Counted from the first letter of the stretch, positions 23,118-35,085 are shown. The stretch: DNA of 64,000 nt from Echinarachnius parma (GCA_037951105.1 JBAMJV010002952.1:186001-250000), one strand, 5' to 3'. A program made the numbers and translations. Notes: generated from the letters alone by a model not told the origin.

Positions 23118-24720
23118 GCCCATTATTCTTAATGAACCACACATAGGTACATTGTTTATAGCATTGTGTGGAGATCAACCTCTTCCACCTGCTGCACTAT
23201 CCAAAACAAACAATTCTTGCCCGCCGATTTCTCCCTAAATTTATCAGCAAATGCAAAAAAAAACTTTCGTTTATGTGATCCCTAAGTCATATACTTTGAT
23301 AATAATGATCGACTTTGTTGTTTTGAAGATTGCAAAATGTAGAAAAAAGGGTTGTTTCCCGTCTGTTTTCATTACCGATGCATCCTAACACACAACGTTC
23401 AACTGATGAACTGTACAGTGTATGAATAGGCAGTACGGTAATCTTCCGTGTATTACCATATATTGCGTGTAAATGGTCCACCCAAGTGGACCATATACTT
23501 TGTAGATGTGTAATGAACTACAAACTAAAGTCATGCCTATCAAAGACAAATATTATGCTTCGGTGTTTGTTAAAAAAAACATTTTGTGAAACATCATGCA
23601 TCATCAGGTTCTCACCTATCCCGTAGCTGAGCTGTGGCTTGGCCTTGGGGGCGACACCATTGGCTCGACAGCTTCCTCCAAGGCAAAGGCTCCGTCATAT
23701 CCTTCTCTCTCTTTCGCTTTCCTCATTTCATGTCATCAGCCATGTCCATTCTATTAATTATGCCTCTCTTCCCCTATATGGTGCTGTACCACTATGGAAT
23801 TGTACAGTAAAGAGTGCAAATTACCACATGAATTTGAACACGAGACTGCATGGACCCACAGGAGGCTAATTTTGTAATTTTGTCCTCCATTATATTTAAT
23901 TTTATCAAACATTACCCCAGGGGGGTCTGTCCTTATTGAAAGGGGGGTATCATGCGTAACCAAGAATAATCATACTTGCTTAGGGTGTATTTTTATTTTT
24001 TTGCACCACGCAAATACTCGTTTAGGGTGCTTTTGGCAACTCCTTGGTCACGCATGATACCCCCCTTTCTATGAGGACAGACCCCCCCCCCCCCGGGAAC
24101 ATTACCTGCCAGTAAATTCTCATGAATGGGGAACGTAACTTTACATTTCATATCTTTGCCTTGCCCTTGGCGGCCATGGCATGCATACCTTTAATTTCCT
24201 TTTTAATTTCAGTTTTGTTTTAAGTTTGTTTGTTAACTTTTGTTTTTGTATAGACTATACTGGACAACTAGTAGTAGTATAGACTATACACTAAGACTAG
24301 AGTAAGAGTAAGAGTCTAAGTTGTAGCACATCTACAAAGTAAATGGTTCACTCAGGTGAACCATTTACACGCAATATATGCTAATCCGCTGGAGATAATA
24401 ATACCGGCCATTCGTACACTGTTGCGTTCAACGGTTGAACGCCGTGTTTACTTTTAGGACGCATCGGTAAGAAAAACGGACGGGAAATAATCATTTTATT
24501 TATACATTTTGCAGTCTTCAAAACAACAAAGTCGGTAATTATTATCAAAGTATATGAATTGTGGATCAAATAAACGAAAGTTTGTTTGCATTTGCTGGTA
24601 AATTGAGGGAGAAATCAGCCGACAAAAAAATTTGTTTCCGTTGGATAGTGCAGCGGGCGGAAGAAGTTGATCTCCGCACAACGCTATTGTAATTAACCTA
24701 TGTGTGAGTTGTAGGACAAT
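23118..24720. mobile_element. 1.6 kb foldback element with about 400 bp arms
   Basis: The left arm (about 23118-23512) and right arm (about 24315-24720) are inverted copies. For example cacacataggt is answered by acctatgtgtg, ttgcgtgtaaatggtccac by gtgaaccatttacacgcaa, and actttgtagatgtg by cacatctacaaagt. The loop holds a hAT-like MITE and no recognisable gene. A 76-codon frame at 23639-23869 has no convincing domain. Confidence 0.75.
23917..24098. mobile_element. 182 bp hAT-like MITE, 8 bp target duplication
   Basis: Ends CCAGGGGGGTCTGTCC and ggacagacccccc...ggg are inverted, extending through ttgaaaggggggtatcatgc. ACATTACC is repeated directly at 23909-23916 and 24099-24106. The longer relative at 26247-26736 has the same ends. 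An 8 bp duplication is the hAT hallmark. Confidence 0.8.
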
Positions 24721-25436
24721 TTGTCATATTTGGCAAATATTTGAAAGATAGACAGTATACATCAACTACAAACTCTACAAAGAATCAATTTAAACGGGTC
24801 TCGTGGCTGCCTCTGATATTTAAGTACAGATTTTCCAGTATAAAATGAGTCCATAATTTTGAGTTTGGATGTAATGGATGGAAATGGTATAGTTTAATAC
24901 CGTGTAATAAATCACTGACACGGATTCAAGTACGTGGGGTAACACTATAATAATAACACCGCAGTTTGTGAGTACGAGCTACCATTATGCTAGGATAATT
25001 ACGATTCTACACAAAATGCACAGCATTTATGATAATTATATAGCAATATAATAAGGTAAGTTTAGATTTCATATAATTGCCGGTGACATTTTTCTTTGTA
25101 AAAGGGGTCAAATGTGGACTTACCGCTCACTACTCGAAGCAGGACTGGACGAAAAATTAGATTTGTCTGCCGCGTCTCATGTTATAACAACAAGCCAAAT
25201 TCCGCGGGAAATACGCTGAATTGGCAAACATATCGCGGTAATGAGTCGTTGTCTTTATCCCAGCCGTGTTGAATTATGTTTTTTTATGCATTTTCTAAAG
25301 AAATCGTGCGCAAGTCAAATCCACTTACGATCGATTATAATCCTCCTTTCTGCAACGGACATTTGAAATTGATATAAACTTAAGATCGAAAAATCGACCG
25401 TAAAGTTACGACCGATATTCTTTCTGCAACGGGGCC

Positions 25437-26246
25437 CTGGTGTGTGTGACTTTTCCATTTTGAACACTCTCTGGAATGCACGTTCCTCTTTTACATCGAC
25501 ATCGTGTATACGCCAAGAGGCGGGGACATGGAGTATAGAGGCCCCATTGGGGGAAATGTGACAAAAGAAGAGATTTCCTGGACGCTTCAACGGGCAGATT
25601 GCGAAGTAAACATAACACATAGATCATGGACTCGATTCGAAGGAAGATCGATGCTGCTGCAGGGGATCACTGAACTGGATGACGGAAGCGTGATTGAATG
25701 TCGAGTTTATCGAGATGCCAATAAGACAGATATCACCTCTGTTGGATTTTACATGATTAATCTACAGAACAGTGATATGACTACTACAACAACATCAAAT
25801 GGAGAGATGACCACCGACATGCAGAAAGCAGAAGGCAGAAAGTACAAACAAAATGTTTATTTCCTTTTTCGTCCTATGGCTTTTAACCATTACTGCTTTC
25901 ATAGCATGGCTAGTATATTCAAGAGACAAGGCATATAGGCATCCATCATCAGTTATAGTATTTCACAGTTGTCGAGGCAAATATCAGGCAAAAGGAGACA
26001 AGAAGAGAAATGGGCAAGGAAACACGGATAAATCTGCGATAGATCCCACTGAAGGCAACCAAAGTGTATCTTCCAACAACAACGCATCTTCTGGAGAGAA
26101 GAGGATCAGGATTCCATCACCGGAGCCAGTGGCGAGCACCAGTTTGCAGCCTGAGGCAAATACCGTTGACAACCCTCTGTACTTCTGCCTTGACAAGTCT
26201 TCACCGCTTTCACTGAGGTCGTCACCGATTTGGGATGAGGGAAATC
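25437..26246 (+). pseudogene. Receptor P fragment 3: proximal Ig, membrane helix, type 3 tail start
   Basis: Resumes GVCDFSILNT in register with fragment 2. One base is missing near 25473 (after TLWN). From 25504 the family frame YTPRGGDMEY runs through ISWTLQRAD, HRSWTR and DDGSVIEC to GFYMINLQNSDMTT. A second shift occurs near 25853 (KYKQN to MFISFF). The helix FISFFVLWLLTITAFIAWLV follows, then a tail unlike A-D: basic and Ser-rich, with a DNPLYF (NPxY) motif near 26170. The tail is cut after WDEGN by a MITE. A and C end their ectodomain the same way but continue into DEDGYE tails. Confidence 0.85.
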
Positions 26247-26736
26247 CCCGGGGGGGGGGGGGGGGTCTGTCCTCATTGAAAGGGGGGTATCATGCGTGAC
26301 CAAGGACTTGCCAAAAGCACCCTAAACGAGTATTTGCGTGGTGCAAAAAATACACCCTAAGCAAGTATGATTATCGGTAATTTGATACCCTAAGCAAGTA
26401 ATCAATTTTGTGTAAACTCCTAAGCGAGTATTTTTGATACCCTAAGCAAGTAATCAATTTTTTGTAAACCCCTAAGCAAGTTATAACTATTTTTGATACC
26501 CTAAGCAAGTAAGCTGAGTTTTTGAGACCCTAAACGAGTAATTCATCTTGTTGAGACCCTAAACGAGTAATTCATCAGCCTAGAATAGATACCCTATTTC
26601 CTGATTTTGGGTGATTTTGAGACCCTAAACGAGATACTCGAGTATCTCGCCTGATCGTGAAAAACCACCCTAATTACCCGTTTTCTTGGTCACGCATTAT
26701 ACCCCCCTTTCAATGAGGACAGACCCCCCCCCCCCG
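26247..26736. mobile_element. hAT-like MITE with expanded ccctaa-type core, inside P tail
   Basis: Ends in ccc plus G tract plus TCTGTCCTCATTGAAAGGGG and its complement. GGAAATC or GGGAAATC repeats on both sides, a 7-8 bp target duplication. The core holds many copies of gaccctaaacgagtaa and gataccctaagcaagtaa units of about 20-35 bases, against one or two in the short relative at 23917. Confidence 0.8.
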
Positions 26737-26738
26737 GG

Positions 26739-26915
26739 GGAAATCACGACGGCGTCAGTGAACTTGACCTGGAAGGGTATGACATCGTTGGTGAATCGGA
26801 CCATGCTACATTTCCGACCTTTTCTAATGAACAGAATGACTGCGCCGAGGTCACTGTAGGGAACAATCCCGAGAGAAATGCAGATTCGTACTTGTATGGT
26901 GTTGTGAAAAAGTAA
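26739..26915 (+). pseudogene. Receptor P fragment 4: end of type 3 tail
   Basis: In frame with fragment 3 if the MITE is ignored: GNHDGVSELDLEGYDIVGES through to DSYLYGVVKK and a stop at 26913-26915. It carries tyrosines in GYDIV and SYLYGVV. The full tail is unrelated in sequence to the DEDGYE tails of A-D. Confidence 0.75.
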
Positions 26916-27154
26916 AAGTAGTACATGTCATAATAGTTTTAAGGGAAATATGCACTCACATTAATGCTTTGATATTTGTAACATTTAAATATGAGAAATT
27001 CATCCCACCGACACTGAGTCTATCACTCTTCCATCAGAAGATTCTTGCAATGATGTTGGTGTCATTTTTGGAATTTTCTTTATATGAAGTTTTAGTTACA
27101 TGCAATCATTTGTTTATAATTATTATTAGGGACGTACTTGCCTTATGCAAAACC

Positions 27155-27385
27155 GAGCATGGTGGCTTAGCGGTTAGAGTGTCCGCCTCATGCACGGGAG
27201 GTCTTGGGTTCGAACCCAGACCGGGTCATACCAAAGACTTAAAAATGGTACCTTCTGCCTTCTAGCCAGGCGCTCGGCATTCATAGAATGGAGAAGGGAA
27301 AGTTAATCACACGAGTTACTAGAGGACCGGCCCCCTTCTGTAGCTTTCGCTACATTTAGTAGACGTGTGGCCTAGGGCTATTGCA
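27155..27385 (+). mobile_element. tRNA-derived SINE
   Basis: The head ggtggcttagcggttagagt (box A) and gggttcgaaccca (box B) are spaced as in a tRNA, but the acceptor stem does not pair. A body follows with gccaggcgctcggcattc and gtagacgtgtggccta, then a ttta-rich tail shared with the adjoining LINE. Confidence 0.7.
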
Positions 27386-27387
27386 TT

Positions 27388-29215
27388 TATTTATTTATTT
27401 TATTTATTCATTTTTCATTTCCAACATATAATACATTTTACAGTCATTTAGAACATAAATATTTGAATTTTACAATTGAAATTATGATAAGAGAACATAA
27501 TTTATAAAACTAGTAGTTGGAAATGGAGAGCGCTGCTAAAAAGCGATGCTTGTACAATGCAGCGCTCTCAAATTAATTGTTACAGTACTTTAAGCTACAA
27601 AAAAAATAAATAAATAATACGTACGAAAAATATAATACTACAAAACTAAAAAAAAACTTACTCTAAGAATAGAACAACCAAAAAGAAAATACTACAAAAA
27701 CTTACTTATGACAGGAAAATAAAAATGTAAACATCATAAAAAAGAACTACGTACCAGAAATACTTTAGAAAAATGAAAAAAATGATGTGGGATATAGAAG
27801 GAAATGATGCTATTTAACGTATTTGTGGGGGTTGTGAGACAGTATAGAGGAAAGAGGAAATGATAACAGAAACACGAAACAAAGGGTCAGTACTCTCGCC
27901 TAACGAGATAATCCGCCAAGTCGGCCAGTTTAGGGCATCGGCGCACGCCGTATTGATTGCATGATCTAATTCTTAAATATACTCTAATCTGAGAGGGGAT
28001 TGCTGAATGATTCTAATCCGCTTGATATGAACACAATAGATAGTTCTTTAATTTATTTTTAAAGTGGTTGAGGCTAGGGTAATCTTTTATTGTATCACCA
28101 AGATTATTCCAAAATTTGGGACCACTAAATGTAATATTTAATTTAGCTAAGCGTGTTCTCATTAATGGTAAAATAATGATATGCCTCAGAATTACGAGTT
28201 GAGTAGCTATGTATAGTCTTATTTTTAACAAACATACTCCTAAACGTTTATTATCGAATTTATACATAAACTGTCCTAGCTGATAATTATAGAGGTCTTG
28301 AACTTACGAATATTATTGTTTAAAAAGAGTTCGTTTGTGTGAGCTCGATACGGCACGTTACAAATAACACGCAACGCTTTCTTTTGAAGAAGCAACATTT
28401 TCTCCGTAAGTGTGTGCTGCCCCATGCAAGTATTCCATAATTCAAATAAGGTAATATCAATGTAAAATATAACATAATCATGGTCGAGCTCGGAACAAAA
28501 TATTTTAATTTGTTCAATACTCCAATATTTCGAGACATTTTTCGACATATATTATCCATGTGAGGTGCCCATGAAAGTGTATTGTCTACAGTTAATCCAA
28601 GAAAATCAATCGTTGTGACTTGTTCAATATAAACATTACCAAATAAAACAGTGTCCAGTAATTCTTTAAGAGTGTTACTAAATAACATATATTTCGTTTT
28701 TTGTAGATTAAGTGACAATTTATTTGCAGTAATCCAATTATATACTTGTTTTAACTCCTCATTCATATTATTTACCAAAGAATTAGGATTAGGGTGAGAA
28801 AAAAAATACATTAGAGTCATCTGCGAATAAAACAAACGAAAGCTGATGGGAGGAATTTTGAAAATCATTTATATAAATAATAAATAAAAATGGCCCAAGT
28901 AGACTCCCTTGTGGGACACCACATTTAACAGGTTGCATTGTAGATATTTGGCCATTTAAAGAAACAAATTGTACACGATTATACAAATAACATCTAAACC
29001 ATTCCAATGCCTTCCCTCTGATGCCATAGTGTTGTAATTTATATAAAAGTATATCATGGTCTACGGTATCAAACGCTTTTGAGAAGTCTAAAAAAAACGC
29101 CAATTGTGTGAGAGTAATGATCAATAGCTTTATAAACTTTATCAATGAATGTTAAAAGAGCATGAGATGTATTATGTTTCTGTCTAAATCCAAATTGTAC
29201 GTATTTCATACGTAT
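27388..29215 (-). pseudogene. 5'-truncated non-LTR retrotransposon with broken reverse transcriptase
   Basis: Reading the minus strand from 29215: QFGFRQKHNTSHALLTFIDK, then FLDFSKAFDTVDHDILLYK, CGVPQGSLLGPFLFIIYIND and the catalytic box FADDSNVF. Next come the thumb region (LSLNLQKTKYMLFSN, ITTIDFLGLTVD) and the C-terminal FSGPKFWNNL block near 28130. At least three frameshifts split it. The layout is Jockey/CR1-like. The 3' end near 27400 has a (ttta)n tail seen in reverse. Inactive. Confidence 0.9.
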
Positions 29216-29227
29216 GGTGGCCCCGGA

Positions 29228-29275
29228 GGGACATCGTAAATCGTGAATATTGATTCACGATTTACGATGAGATTT
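29228..29275. repeat. Short near-perfect palindrome
   Basis: atcgtaaatcgtgaatattg is followed by its near complement ttcacgatttacgat, forming a hairpin with a tiny loop. It begins after ggccccggagggac and is probably an end of an unrecognised element. Confidence 0.6.
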
Positions 29276-29586
29276 GCAAAATCGAATATTTTATTGTGAA
29301 TTTTCATTTACGAATTTGCAAATTCGCCTATTTTATTTTCAAATTTTCAAAATTTGCAAAATCCAGTTCAACTAGCAAAATATTTTTATCAGAAATTGGT
29401 GTAAAAAAAAAAAATGTATATAACGGAACAAATAGAAATGTAATTTTATATTATGGGTATTATGATAATCAGAAGAAAGTTATTTTAGCCTCATACGCCA
29501 TTTCTAATTCTCAAATTCACACATAATGGTAGTGAAACAAAATCTAAATTTTTTTTTGTCAAACACTTTGCGTATCCCCACTACAG

Positions 29587-29838
29587 ATCATCCAGAAGGT
29601 CCCCAACAGTGTGCTGTGGCTGCTGCGCTTCCCGGCAGCCGGTGAGCCCCACCTCCTGGCCACAGCCACCCAGCTGGGCATCCCCAAGGGCAGCCTCATC
29701 TTCTCCCCCGTGGCCTCCAAGGAGGAGCATGTGAGGAGAGGACAGCTGGCCGACGTGTGCCTGGACACGCCGCTCTGCAATGGGCACACCACGGGCATGG
29801 ACGTCCTGTGGGCTGGCACCCCATGATCACTCTTCCAG
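29587..29838 (+). pseudogene. OGT: O-GlcNAc transferase catalytic exon (frameshifted)
   Basis: Encodes [18 protein letters not shown], then [20 protein letters not shown] and [20 protein letters not shown]. This is the conserved C-terminal catalytic region of nucleocytoplasmic O-GlcNAc transferase, the enzyme that adds GlcNAc from UDP-GlcNAc to Ser/Thr of intracellular proteins. Splice borders look genuine: ctacag at 29581-29586 and a gt donor at 29839. After WAGTP the frame breaks: four C precede atgatc where five would give the expected PM..LPG. No upstream TPR or earlier catalytic exons were found in the window, so this is a gene fragment. Confidence 0.85.
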
Positions 29839-30254
29839 GTATGCCAATTGGTTATAGGACTCTATAGAAACTCCTGTGGTATTTTTGTAAGTGGGTACAT
29901 GTACATTTGTTAGGTTAATATGCAAATTATTCAATGTAGATATTTGTAGAATTTTCTGTGTCTTGTAAACGGATATGTCATGAAGACCAAGCATTTTGTT
30001 TCAGTAAGGTCATTGGGATTGTTCCGTGTTTATCGTCTGCAAAGAACAATTACAAATTTTGTTTGACTGACAAAATCTTCCCTTGTATGACAGCATGTTT
30101 TAAATGTGGGACTCGAGTGAATGTTAGAAAAAGATCAGCTTAGTAAAAGATATAGTCTGCTCTTATATCCCTCTTTGCATCACCTTTCAACTGTGGGTTG
30201 CAGCATATCTCAATGAAATAATGAATGTTTTGTTTTCCTCTTGCTCACTTCCAG

Positions 30255-30378
30255 GAGAGACTCTTGCCTCCCGTGTGGCTGCATCACAGCTGCAGACCCT
30301 CGGCTGCCCAGAGCTCATTGCCAACTCCAAGCAGGAGTATGAGGACATCGCCATCAGGCTGGGAACTGATCTCAAGTT
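30255..30378 (+). pseudogene. OGT: O-GlcNAc transferase next exon
   Basis: Follows a good acceptor (tgctcacttccag) and reads [20 protein letters not shown] and then [19 protein letters not shown], ending at the consensus donor gtaagt. It joins in phase with the previous exon (cca-g|ga). In the full enzyme the protein continues for some tens of residues. The next candidate acceptor (cccttacag, 31011-31019) gives only Phe-Met-Leu-stop, followed by AATAAA at 31059. That would be a truncated terminal exon, if it is used at all. Confidence 0.85.
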
Positions 30379-31255
30379 GTAAGTATTGGGCTCTTGAAAG
30401 TTGAAATGCAATTAGAATATAGGCCCTGCGCCAAAGATTAGGTTTTATTATGATTGATAATGAATCTTTATGTTAAAGGGCCCCCGATATGTTTAATTTT
30501 ATGGTCAAAATCTGTTGTATGTCTAGTGCGAGGGTAAAAACCATTATGAGATCTGAATGTTGAGAGATCTTGAGCAGATATGGCATGACCCTAGCTGGGA
30601 CTCCTATATTCCATCTAGTGTAAACAGTTATGCCTATGGAAGACCCTCCGTTTCTTTTCTTCATGATATTAAATTGCGATGTTAAATAGCTGGTAGGTTT
30701 CAAATGCTCTCTTGTACGTTAGAAGAAAACATATTTTGTAAATTTTAGAAGTTGAGCTCTCGAACCGTTCACATGTGGCACATTATTTGAACCCCCTTTT
30801 TTGTATTTTGAAAAATAGATTGCCTCTTTACTCGAGATATTTCTTGTCTATCGTTGAAAATGCAAAATACGGAAATCCCTTTCTTTCCTTGGAGAGATTG
30901 AGTAGTCGTGGCCTAAGAGCTATTTTATTTGAGAATTGTAATTGCATACCAGAAATTCAACATTGACTTCATGAACGTGAGAAAATGACAGAATTAATCT
31001 TTCATTTGTTCCCTTACAGTATGTTGTAGCACAGAATCTGATGCCAAATGTAGTTGTAAATAAAAAGATTATGACTTGTAAGGTTTGCGATGTTCAATTA
31101 CGTGTCTTAAAAAAAAAAGACCTTTGATTTTATATTGAACTTCGCGTAAATGGAATGCATCTGTAAATATTGGACTTTCATCAATTACACTTATTTTATC
31201 AAGTTGGTGAAAGACTGTTTTTTCAAAGCCATTTATGTTTCTAATTAACTTCTAG

Positions 31256-31880
31256 GGTATCTTGATTTTAAGTATATATTTGTATTGCTGGTGGTATTTT
31301 ATTTATAGGTATTTGTAGTGAAATGAATAGAGATAAATTAGTGTTGAGCAGTTCATTGTTTCCATAGGCAATTTTATCACATTTTTTTGGTTCTATTAAT
31401 TGCGTTTAATGTTTTGTTTCTTTTGATTTGATTTGTATATAAGATTCTATTGTAAAAACAAAGTAGTGAATTATGTTTAAAATGCTGCTTGATGCATTTC
31501 ATAAAACTGGAACATTTTTGCATCATAGCTGTTGGAATTCGATGATTTAATTTTTATTATTTTGCTTGTCAAATATTTCATTGTTAACCTGGTGTGAACA
31601 ATTTATTTTATCAACTTGAAGCACTTTGAGATGTAGAATCACACGGTTAAAAGTTGTTAGTCATTGAGTGTAAGTACAATACTAATTTTGATAGTCTCTT
31701 GCATATTTTTGTTAGCTGAAATAAAACCAAGAATAGGTTGTTTGCCTTGTATATAGTTATCATATATGAACAACTTTGATGCAGCAATTGGAAATGTAGA
31801 CTTGAAAGCTGTCATATTTCTTTAAAAATGAGTAGTTAATCAGGAAGTGAAAGTGAATTGTGCGTCTAGGATCTCCAGTG
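31256..31880. repeat. Duplicated block, copy 2 (partner at 1970-2600)
   Basis: Near-identical to 1970-2600 in the same orientation. It marks the left end of the second copy of the receptor 3' flank, which continues in pieces to receptor B. Confidence 0.85.
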
Positions 31881-33035
31881 TTCTTGGTCGGAAGAAATTG
31901 TGTGAATTAATTGTGCTTGTAATTTGTGAGTCTTTGGCGTAAAAGCATTTGTCTTTGTACATGTATTATGAAAGTGTTCTACTGTGAGAAGGTGATTTGG
32001 GCGTCTTGCTATCTATACATCGATTTCACGCATTATCCATGTAATAAACATGTTATCCAGTCATATGACGTCCAGTCTAGCTTCTCTCATTGCCGAGTTG
32101 GTTTCGTGGCATGTGTGATGTTGTGGTGGATGTTATTTTAGATACCAGAATGATCAGTGATGTACTTTTTGCTCCAACATTTGTTTTGGTGCATGTTAGA
32201 GGTTAGAGGCAGGAATGATGGTGTGACTAGATGTAATAGGGGCCCTGCTACATTGGGAGTGTTGACTTGACTTGGTGCCTGTCTGTGTTGTGTGTGTGTT
32301 ACTGTAACATGGGCATACCAAGGCTTAGGGGTGGGATAGCCTTGTACCCAGGGGGCAAACCACCATTTTTTAAGGATTTCAGACATGGGCTGCTGTAAAA
32401 GGTTGGCCACCAGAAATGGTTTCTAGGATCTACTAGGAACACAACCTATGTGGCCTACTCCGCCAATAAGCTACTGGAAGTCCACAGGACAAGTTTTAAG
32501 AAAAACACCCCTATGCAGCTAAATAGTGTGTATCAGCCTTAGGGGTCATGAAGACCCAGTCACACTTTTTGCGCAATGACACCACAGTGCATGGTGATAA
32601 AAGCTTGTTGTTTCATGGAGGTCTTCCTTGGAGGCCTGCGCATCGTATGATACCAAGTTGAGCATATTGCATCTTCGAATATTGTGTCACACGTCGTTAC
32701 ACCGTGATATGTCATACACGGACGTGAAATTTCGTATATAGCGCTTATGTATAAAAGGCAACTAAATGCTTAAAAATGACAGATAAGCTTTGCAACATCT
32801 TTACAAACTTGATTTGCATTTGAAATGACTATGAAGAGCATAATACAATGACATAAGTTATATAAACTAATAAACAATAGAAAGCATAAGCAATACAAAA
32901 CAAGGAAATACATAAGAATATGGGTTGTTAATGTCATGATTGGTTTATATGTGTTTAATTGCTATAAAATGATACGAAATCCATCCAAAATACCATGTAT
33001 TAATATTTCACCCCTTAAATCAGATTTACAGGGGG

Positions 33036-33038
<3 letters not shown>

Positions 33039-33105
<67 letters not shown>

Positions 33106-33125
33106 TGTGTATGTGTGTTTGTGTG
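33039..33125. repeat. (GT)n microsatellite
   Basis: About 40 GT units with a few interruptions, at the inner edge of the left arm. The right arm has the matching (CA)n at about 35108-35136, shorter. Confidence 0.95.
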
Positions 33126-33426
33126 AAAGGGGGAGCGGTATATAGGGTCACAATACATAATTATTCATCAAAGGACTACCCACCCGGTTGAAACAAAAAT
33201 GTGTCTGAAGTTTTACAGTAAGGCATGCGTTTAGTTCTTAAAAGAGAAGCTTACACAGCTTTACGGATATGACCAGAGTTGGCGTCGTGTTAAAGGTTAG
33301 TCCCTAGACGGGTTCATAGAACATTCTTCACGCTAAGTGTACATCCTTGCAGACTAGCATGCTGGAAGTGCACAGGGCACATGATTGATGAAGCGGACAT
33401 TGAAAAGTGTCTACACACAAACATAA

Positions 33427-34115
33427 ATGCTGCACCTCCATTTATCCAGCCCACACCATAAATCTGATCAGAATAGTGTCATCAAGGATACAGACGTTGT
33501 AGTCAAGGTCAAGGATAACAGAAAACAGCAGTTGCGGTTGATGCAATGTGCGACATATGGCACGTCATTACACAGAGTTAAAACATTTGAAGCAATCAAT
33601 GTGTGGTACACACATCAGCTGCTGAAAGATGTTCCTTCAGTAATGAGATCATACACTTGTTGTGACTGATACAGTGGGACCAGTCTGAAGTCTGCTGAGT
33701 AGGAACAGAGGTATTCCCTATCCAAATCCAAATGCACAGCTCCTGATCCAAATGAGATTTTCAGAGTATTAGCTAACAAAAGACACCTTCTGAGCTTCCT
33801 GTGTGAAGGGTGAATAGACAACTTGAACCTTCTCTAGGCCAAACCCGTCTGTACATTGGTGGTGGACTTAAATAAGGAACAAACAAGTGTTATATACTCT
33901 AAGTGAGGTATGTTATGGAGGTTCTAGCTATTGAATCTTGTATCTAACAGGAGGCTGATACAAGGGTCATACTCCAAGCACTCTACAGTGTCCAAAATGA
34001 CGGAGTCGTCAGAGTAGTTATTCATACCAATGTCACTGACATCATTAACATGTGTATATTTCATGGTTTAATACATCTCACCGATCTCTCAGAGCTGTGG
34101 GTGAGGAGTGAGGGA
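33427..34115 (+). pseudogene. Decayed transposon-associated protein gene
   Basis: Broken frames carry, in order, VKVKDNRKQQLRLMQC and TFEAINVWYTHQLL, then PDPNEIFRVLANKRHLLSFL, then near 33950 QEADTRVILQALYSVQNDGV with VVIHTNVTDI. The order NK..LL.FL, EADTR.IL.A, V..(D)TD resembles large uncharacterised proteins often found in invertebrate mobile elements. The call rests on motif memory and not on a search. Many stops show it is dead. Confidence 0.45.
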
Positions 34116-35085
34116 AGCCTATATAGAATTTGAATATACTGACAATGAAAGATTTGGCAAAAACCAGGCCGATGCAGGCAGATGACATTATCACTAAAGC
34201 ACATTACATCACCATGTGTACACCACAGACGCTGACCAGTTTGAGGATTCCAATCTCGGACAATTGAGAGCTTAGGAGTTATTGAACAACGAGTTGTACA
34301 ACTCTTGTACATGTAGCTACTGCCTCCTACAGAGGACGTTTCTCCTGCACCTGAAACGTGCTGCCTATGCCATTGACAAGAATGTTCACATTGCCAAACC
34401 ACACATTCCTTCATTAATCAGTGTCATACGCAGAAGTGTAGTAGCTTGATTGCCCTTAGCCCTTTTCCTTTTTCTTCATGAGATTCTTGTTTTGTGTGTG
34501 GAAGTTGATGAGCTTCATGATACTTGCCCTCTTTGGCTCACTGGGACAATGCCCTGTATTAAAGTGCCTTCTGACACTTTGTTCACGTTGGTGAGGTTAC
34601 ATAGGTTCAGGAGACTGTCCATCTGATAAGTTGATGAATGATTTCGTTATTGCTGTGATCGGTTTGGTTTCCACTGCTACCGTGACATTGACTACAGCTC
34701 TTTGTCCACCGACGCCTGGATAAACTGATGAGTGGAGGTGCAGCATATATACTTCAACTCTGTGGAGATGGCTGTAGTGAGTGGTTTAATGTAGACGCTT
34801 TTTAGTTTCCGTTTTATGTGGACTTTCAGCAGCTATTCCGCGAAGTTGTCCACCTAGGTTGTGCTCCTAGAAGGTCGTAGAAGGCAGAAGACATTTCTGG
34901 GGCAAATCAATAACAACACTACCCTCTTACAAACTTCATAATGTGTAATATGTTTAATAATTTGTAAGGAACTCTCTTTTAAATGTGTCATGTATTAAGT
35001 CTTCAGACACCTTGTCCATATTGTGTGGGTAATCCTCGATAATAATTATGTTTGGAGTCCATAATCCAATGAGCTAGGGTTGGTC
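34115..35085. other. Foldback interior, no readable gene
   Basis: Continues the decayed region. Short open frames occur on both strands, none with a recognised motif. Some may be further remnants of the same broken gene. Confidence 0.4.

Larger units (their letters stand above)
21243..25436. mobile_element. 4.2 kb transposon inserted in receptor P, CTG target duplication
   Basis: Ends GGCCCCGTTGCAGAAAG and ctttctgcaacggggcc, followed inward by repeated cgatcgtaa-type motifs at both ends. CTG flanks it at 21240-21242 and 25437-25439. Removing the insert and one CTG restores acacctggtgtgtgtgac, which matches the uninterrupted family sequence. A 3 bp duplication and such ends would suit a PIF/Harbinger-like element, but I see no transposase. 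It hosts nested repeats: a G/C-tract element, a SINE, a foldback and a hAT-like MITE. Confidence 0.85.

Noticed and set aside
23639..23869. 76-codon frame with PLYGAVPLWN, reminiscent of LINE C-terminal sequence
   Set aside because: Only a few residues agree, with no supporting reverse transcriptase motif nearby.
17175..26915. P as a functional intron-containing gene
   Set aside because: Its paralogues are single-exon. The gaps are transposon insertions with target duplications and a deletion, and there are at least two frameshifts.
27155..27230. Candidate tRNA gene
   Set aside because: Box A and box B are good, but the acceptor stem does not pair and a SINE body follows.
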